DNA of 10,171 bases from Desulfurococcales archaeon (GTDB lineage Archaea > Thermoproteota > Thermoprotei_A > Sulfolobales > Fervidicoccaceae), in assembly GCA_027048265.1 (NCBI GenBank), contig JALTXS010000169.1:1-10171 (forward strand). Reading direction: 5' to 3'. Below, piece after piece: positions 6,967-10,171 of the stretch. A model generated the notes under the pieces. That model was not told the DNA's origin, did no database searches, and saw nothing but the letters and a program-made list of their open reading frames with translations. The translations under genes were made by a program, and so were the position numbers. The number at the start of each line of letters is the position of its first letter. The first letter of the stretch is position 1.

Positions 6967-7878
6967 CTAGAGGAGGCTTCTCAGCGCCTCCACGTACTTG
7001 TATATATTGTCCGGGAAGACCAGCACATAGTTGCCCCGCGAGGTGGAGGCGAGCCTCCGGTAGGCCTCGTACACGGCCCCGCTGGACATGCCAATGGGGA
7101 TGCCGTCAAGGGAGGCCACGGCACGCATTCCCTCGAGGGCTTCCCTTCGGGTGATCTCAATGACCTCGTCGGGCGGGTACTCTTTCACCCACTTGGGGTT
7201 GGTCTCTAGCCTTTTTATACCCGGTATCTTCTCCCCAGGTGCGGGCACCACTCCTATGACCCTAACTCTCTCCCCCAGCTCCTCCCTAACCTTCTTGACT
7301 ATGGCCGCTATCGTTCCACTGGTCCCGATACCCGCCACAATGTAGTCGGGCGTGAAGCCCGCGGCGCGGGTTTGCTCGATTATCTCCACCGCCGTGGTCT
7401 CGAGGTGCATCTCTAGGTTAAGGTCGTTCTCGAACTGGTTCAGGTTCAACGCACCCCTAGAGCTGGCCAGGTTCTTGACGTGCTCCACCATATCGGGGCC
7501 TATGGTCTCGAAGTCCGTCCGGGTGACCTCCGCGCCCACGAACCTGAGTATGACCTCGGTGCTCTGGGGAGTGGGCTTGGGGAGGAATATGTGTGTTCTG
7601 AGCCCCATCATGTTGGCAAGAAGTACTAGTGCGAGGGCGAAGTTCCCCGAGCTGGCCTCCATTATGATGCCACCTGAGCCCCCCTTGGAGGCAAGCTTCT
7701 TTAGCATCTTGTACGCCGGCCGGTCCTTCACGCTGTTGCTATAGGGGTTGAAGTACTCCAACTTGGCCCACGCGGGTGCTCCGCCGAGGCTGGACCTCCT
7801 GAGCCTCACCAGGGGAGTTGGGAGGCTAAGCTCTAGCAGTTCCTCGGGGGAGTCTGCTATCCTGTGTTCCCGGTTCAT
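6967..7878 (-). CDS. PLP-dependent cysteine synthase, O-phosphoserine/O-acetylserine sulfhydrylase type
   Basis: A 303-residue fold-type II PLP enzyme that replaces the beta substituent of an activated serine with sulfide to make cysteine. Visible features: the cofactor lysine Lys51 in NSVKDRPA, the substrate loop EASSGNFALA (74-83), the phosphate-binding GIGTSGTI (183-190), and GIPIGMSSGA (259-268) near the cofactor nitrogen. The segment EYFNPYSNSVKDRPAYKML is, from memory, like that of the archaeal O-phosphoserine sulfhydrylases, which suggests O-phosphoserine as donor; O-acetylserine or cystathionine beta-synthase-type activity cannot be excluded. The frame remains open upstream to 8013, but the 45 extra codons cover the intergenic region and overlap the regulator gene's end. 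ATG 7878, just before the first conserved residues, is preferred, with TGGAG five bases upstream. The gene lies 100 bases downstream of the NikR-like gene. Confidence 0.88.
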   Translation of the reverse strand: MNREHRIADSPEELLELSLPTPLVRLRRSSLGGAPAWAKLEYFNPYSNSVKDRPAYKMLKKLASKGGSGGIIMEASSGNFALALVLLANMMGLRTHIFLPKPTPQSTEVILRFVGAEVTRTDFETIGPDMVEHVKNLASSRGALNLNQFENDLNLEMHLETTAVEIIEQTRAAGFTPDYIVAGIGTSGTIAAIVKKVREELGERVRVIGVVPAPGEKIPGIKRLETNPKWVKEYPPDEVIEITRREALEGMRAVASLDGIPIGMSSGAVYEAYRRLASTSRGNYVLVFPDNIYKYVEALRSLL

Positions 7879-7907
7879 AGGCTCCACATCCAGCGGACTT
7901 TTCCCTA

Positions 7908-7915
7908 CGTTTATC
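7908..7915 (-). promoter_or_regulatory. Possible TATA box of the cysteine synthase gene
   Basis: On the minus strand GGGATAAACG contains an imperfect TATA-like GATAAACG (7915-7908). It lies 30 to 37 bases before the ATG at 7878, right for a short-leader archaeal transcript. Another A/T-rich stretch at 7932-7957 could serve instead, with a longer leader. The match is weak. Confidence 0.3.
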
Positions 7916-7943
7916 CCCTCTGTGCCTTTGGGATTTTTTACGT

Positions 7944-7955
7944 TTTTTGCAAAAA
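7944..7955. repeat. Perfect AT-rich palindrome between regulator and cysteine synthase genes
   Basis: TTTTTGCAAAAA is a perfect 12-base palindrome, 23 bases past the NikR-like stop codon. On the minus strand the surrounding TTATTTTTGC could terminate the metal transport operon. As a symmetrical site it could also bind a dimeric regulator ahead of the cysteine synthase gene. Nothing else coding is seen in the 100-base gap. Confidence 0.4.
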
Positions 7956-7978
7956 TAAGCACACACTGAAACAAAGCT

Positions 7979-8347
7979 CTAATGCAAAGGGACGAAGGAG
8001 AACCGGGCCCCAAGGCCCATGAGCCTAGAGAGTATCCTCCTAAGAACCCCAGATGGCCCTCTGAAGACAGCGAGGCTCACACACTGGCCCCCAACGTGAT
8101 AGTGGAGGCCCGTACCCAGGAAATCACTGAACTCCTCGAACACCTCCTGCGAGCGGCCCTCATCCCCCATCACAATGACAAGCCCATGACACTCGTGGTC
8201 TTCCACCGCATGCTCAAGCCGGCTCAGGCCCTCCCTAAGAACGTGCTCCACAACCTCCGACCGGCTACCCCCCAAGGCCTCCGCGAGTCTGTCCAGGCTC
8301 CGGGCCAGCTCCTCGTCTACAGAGACACCGAAGCGAGCCTTACCCAC
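7979..8347 (-). CDS. NikR-like ribbon-helix-helix metal-responsive regulator
   Basis: A 122-residue protein with the two-part NikR plan: an N-terminal ribbon-helix-helix DNA-binding domain (ARFGVSVDEELARSLDRL through REGLSRLE, residues 4-45) and a C-terminal ACT-like metal-sensing domain (about 54-122). Of the four nickel ligands in E. coli NikR, the His-x-His pair (His82, His84) and the cysteine (Cys89) are present in GLHYHVGGQC; the position of the fourth, supplied across the dimer interface by His76 in E. coli, is acidic here (Glu71/Glu72). An extra HECH cluster (51-54) lies at the domain junction. The GTG at 8347 is preferred: it is one base past the stop of the ABC transporter gene, with GGAGGG eight bases upstream. 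GTG 8356 is the alternative and would overlap that gene. It probably represses the metal uptake genes it follows; the metal is uncertain. Confidence 0.82.
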   Translation of the reverse strand: MGKARFGVSVDEELARSLDRLAEALGGSRSEVVEHVLREGLSRLEHAVEDHECHGLVIVMGDEGRSQEVFEEFSDFLGTGLHYHVGGQCVSLAVFRGPSGVLRRILSRLMGLGARFSFVPLH

Positions 8348-8348
8348 G

Positions 8349-10171
8349 CTAACCACCCTCCCTCCTCGACAAGAGCGCCAGGAATCCGAATTGTAGAAGA
8401 AGCACCATCCCCAGCAGGCCAACGGGGGAGAGGCTTGTCTCCAGGGAGGCGGAGAGGCCCAGGAGGCTGGAGGTGAGAGCGAGGGTGAGGGACAGGGGCA
8501 GTATCTCAGCGGCCCTCCGAGCCGCGGTGAGGGCAGCCGAGCCGGGCAGGAGGAGGAGAATATGGGCTAGAATGAACCCCACGATGTCCAGGAGCACCAC
8601 AGTTGCGATTGAGAGCACTAGAAGGAGGCTCACGTCATAAAGGCCCGCGCGTATACCCGCGAGAAGGGCCGTGAGCCTATTGGCGCCAATCATCACATGC
8701 TCCCTGAACGTGGTGATGGAGTAAACCGCAACAGCCAAGCCCACGGAGAGGGCCAGGAGCGAGGAGGCCTCATCCGCCAACAGCGGGTCGCCCAGAACCA
8801 GGCTCGCCACACTGTAGCCCGCACCCTGGCAGGTGGTGAGGTAATAGAGGAGGAGAACACTAGCAGAGCTGGTGCCCCCCACCAGAAGCGCCACCACGCG
8901 GTCAGCCTGCTGCTCAACACGCTGCATAAGCCCCCAGGCAACTAGGAGCAGGAGCGAGTTGGCCAAGAGCCCCCACAGCCTAAACCCGCCCCCCACGATG
9001 TTATCAAGCAGGAGCCCGAGTGAGACAGAGAAGAGCGCAGTGTGGGGAACTGCGGCCGCGAGGAAAAAGAGCCTCCTCACACCCACCAGCGCGCTAAGAC
9101 CGCCCAGCGAGAGCCCTGCCCCCACCATGACCGCGACCCAGGCGAGGCCGCAGGAGGGAGACGCGTTACACGTGAAGTAGGCCAGGACTCCGGAGGCCGC
9201 GAGAGAACCCCCCACGTAGGAGGGCAGTAGGGTAGGGGTCCAGTGGCGCCAGAAGCCCCCTGCGATAGCCATTACAAGGATAATCAGGGCCCCCGCGAGG
9301 AGGAGGGTCATGAGCCTACCAATAACCATCCCCTCACCTGCATTTGCTTCGACGCCCTGTTTTGGCGAAGCCTCCTGCTCCAGCTGGGAGACTATATAGG
9401 AGAGCTTCCCCAGCACGGTGGCCTCGGAGAGGGGGTGGGGCACCCACACCACCGGGACTCCGCGCTCAAGGGACTTGGCGTACAGCCACTCGTCGGCAGG
9501 GCTAGCTGGGATGCGAGAACCCATCCTAGGAGGGGCCTCCAGCACCCCCGCCAGGATTCCATCCTGGCCAATTAGCTCCAGGGCACGGTTGAGCTGAGAG
9601 GCCCCTGCACCAGCCTCGGGCTCGGGGACTATAACGTGAACCACCCTTATCCCAAGACCCTCCAACGCATACTGGCCGGGGGGGCTTGCAACGACCGCCT
9701 TTGTCCCACCACTCTGGGCTTCGATGCGGGCGGCCTTTTCAAGAAGGGTGTCGAGTTCGGCCTCCATCGTGTAGAGGTTCGCGTAAATGCGCCCGGCCTC
9801 CCCGGGGCAGATGGAGGCCAGCTTGTCTGCCAGCTTTTCGAGGAAAACCCTGTAGTTTTCGGGATGGTATATGGGGAAGTGGAGGTTAGGGACACCTGTC
9901 TGGGGGAGGCGGAGGAGGGTCACGGCGTCCCGGGTGGAGAGGTAGGCGGCGTCCAATATACCCTGGTTGAGGAGCTCGCTTATCCTTTGCTCGAAGGGCG
10001 TGTGCTCCGTCGATACTATAAGGTCAGCCATTTTGAGCGCCTGAATGTCCCCGGGTGAGAGGGTGTAGCTGTGGGGGTCAACCTCTCCTCGAACCATGGT
10101 GTAAAGGGTGGCGTTGCACCCCGTGTCCTCTAGGAGGGCCTGCACCTCGCTGGCGAGGCTTGAGAAGGTGA
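8349..10171 (-). CDS. Metal ABC transporter: ZnuA-like binding protein fused to ABC-3 permease (N-terminus beyond window)
   Basis: One open frame with no stop from the right edge to TAG at 8351-8349. Residues below count from the codon at 10145. Part 1 (to about 262) resembles zinc/manganese binding proteins (SBP family 9): GEVDPHSYTLSPGDIQALKMADL (20-42) with ligand-position His25, then NLHFPIYHPENY (87-98) for the second His. The third His motif, normally 'SHDAFGY', reads SPPGQY (154-159) and lacks it. Part 2 (273-598) is an ABC-3 (ZnuB/MntB) permease with many hydrophobic segments, GLSLGGLSALVGVRRLFFLA, LGDPLLAD and a C-terminal DIVGFILAHILLLLPGSAA. It has about two more N-terminal hydrophobic segments than usual. 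GTG 10145 is not the true start, as TFSSLASE precedes it in family register. Signal peptide and ATPase subunit lie outside or are unseen. The NikR-like gene follows after one base. Confidence 0.85.
   Translation of the reverse strand, partial: TFSSLASEVQALLEDTGCNATLYTMVRGEVDPHSYTLSPGDIQALKMADLIVSTEHTPFEQRISELLNQGILDAAYLSTRDAVTLLRLPQTGVPNLHFPIYHPENYRVFLEKLADKLASICPGEAGRIYANLYTMEAELDTLLEKAARIEAQSGGTKAVVASPPGQYALEGLGIRVVHVIVPEPEAGAGASQLNRALELIGQDGILAGVLEAPPRMGSRIPASPADEWLYAKSLERGVPVVWVPHPLSEATVLGKLSYIVSQLEQEASPKQGVEANAGEGMVIGRLMTLLLAGALIILVMAIAGGFWRHWTPTLLPSYVGGSLAASGVLAYFTCNASPSCGLAWVAVMVGAGLSLGGLSALVGVRRLFFLAAAVPHTALFSVSLGLLLDNIVGGGFRLWGLLANSLLLLVAWGLMQRVEQQADRVVALLVGGTSSASVLLLYYLTTCQGAGYSVASLVLGDPLLADEASSLLALSVGLAVAVYSITTFREHVMIGANRLTALLAGIRAGLYDVSLLLVLSIATVVLLDIVGFILAHILLLLPGSAALTAARRAAEILPLSLTLALTSSLLGLSASLETSLSPVGLLGMVLLLQFGFLALLSRREGG
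9327..9338 (-). promoter_or_regulatory. Internal SD and in-frame ATG at the binding-protein/permease boundary
   Basis: Inside the fused transporter frame the minus strand reads GGTGAGGGGATG (9338-9327). GGTGA pairs with the conserved archaeal 16S 3' end and stands four bases before an in-frame ATG at 9329. That ATG falls exactly at the end of the binding-protein domain and before the first permease helix. Ribosomes could start here and make a separate 326-residue permease in addition to the fusion. Confidence 0.5.

Noticed and set aside
7879..8013. Forty-five-residue N-terminal extension of cysteine synthase
   Set aside because: It covers the intergenic region with its AT-rich palindrome and overlaps the regulator gene, and the conserved protein starts just after ATG 7878.
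7982..8476. Plus-strand open frame of 164 codons
   Set aside because: It is antisense to the NikR-like gene and the permease end, has low-complexity Pro/Arg-rich content and no recognisable motif.
1..10171. CRISPR array, insertion sequence, tRNA or rRNA
   Set aside because: No regularly spaced repeats, transposase motifs, terminal inverted repeats or recognisable RNA gene structures were found on reading both strands.

Overview
The window looks like chromosomal DNA of a hyperthermophilic crenarchaeon (Desulfurococcales/Aeropyrum-like). This rests on the GC-rich but AGG/ATA-heavy codon use, the archaeal TTTATA-type TATA boxes upstream of several genes, purine-rich Shine-Dalgarno (SD) sequences (GGAGG, GGTGA), frequent TTG and GTG starts, and the gene content: an archaeal ATPase with a C-terminal nuclease-like domain, a TAXI-type TRAP transporter, and a cysteine synthase resembling the archaeal O-phosphoserine sulfhydrylases. 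The genus is not proven. No rRNA, tRNA, CRISPR array or insertion sequence was seen.

Layout, left to right. (1) Positions 1-1380, minus strand: an amidohydrolase-like gene cut by the left edge, and upstream of it an HD-domain phosphohydrolase, 40 bases apart and probably one transcript. (2) Positions 1381-1464: a divergent promoter region with one AT-rich element. (3) Positions 1465-2136, plus strand: a glyoxalase II-like metallo-beta-lactamase hydrolase, the only plus-strand gene. It converges, with one base between stop codons, on (4) a minus-strand AAA ATPase (2138-3550), whose promoter carries a tandem palindrome. (5) Positions 3632-6821, minus strand: a TRAP uptake system, with the TAXI solute receptor first and a fused 4TM-12TM permease second, separated by a hairpin and an apparent second promoter. 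(6) Positions 6967-7878, minus strand: a PLP-dependent cysteine synthase. (7) Positions 7979-10171, minus strand: a NikR-like ribbon-helix-helix metal regulator immediately downstream of a metal ABC transporter gene. In that gene the zinc/manganese-type binding protein (ZnuA-like) and the ABC-3 membrane permease (ZnuB-like) form one uninterrupted reading frame that continues past the right edge.

The most interesting part is region 7. A binding-protein/permease fusion is translated in direct contact with its probable metal-sensing repressor, giving a compact metal-uptake and control unit. The permease half also has its own in-frame ATG behind a good SD sequence, so the locus could make both a tethered and a free permease. 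Several expected metal ligands in both the binding protein and the regulator are absent or replaced, so the metal should not be assumed to be nickel or zinc. The ATP-hydrolysing subunit is not in the window and may lie beyond the right edge.
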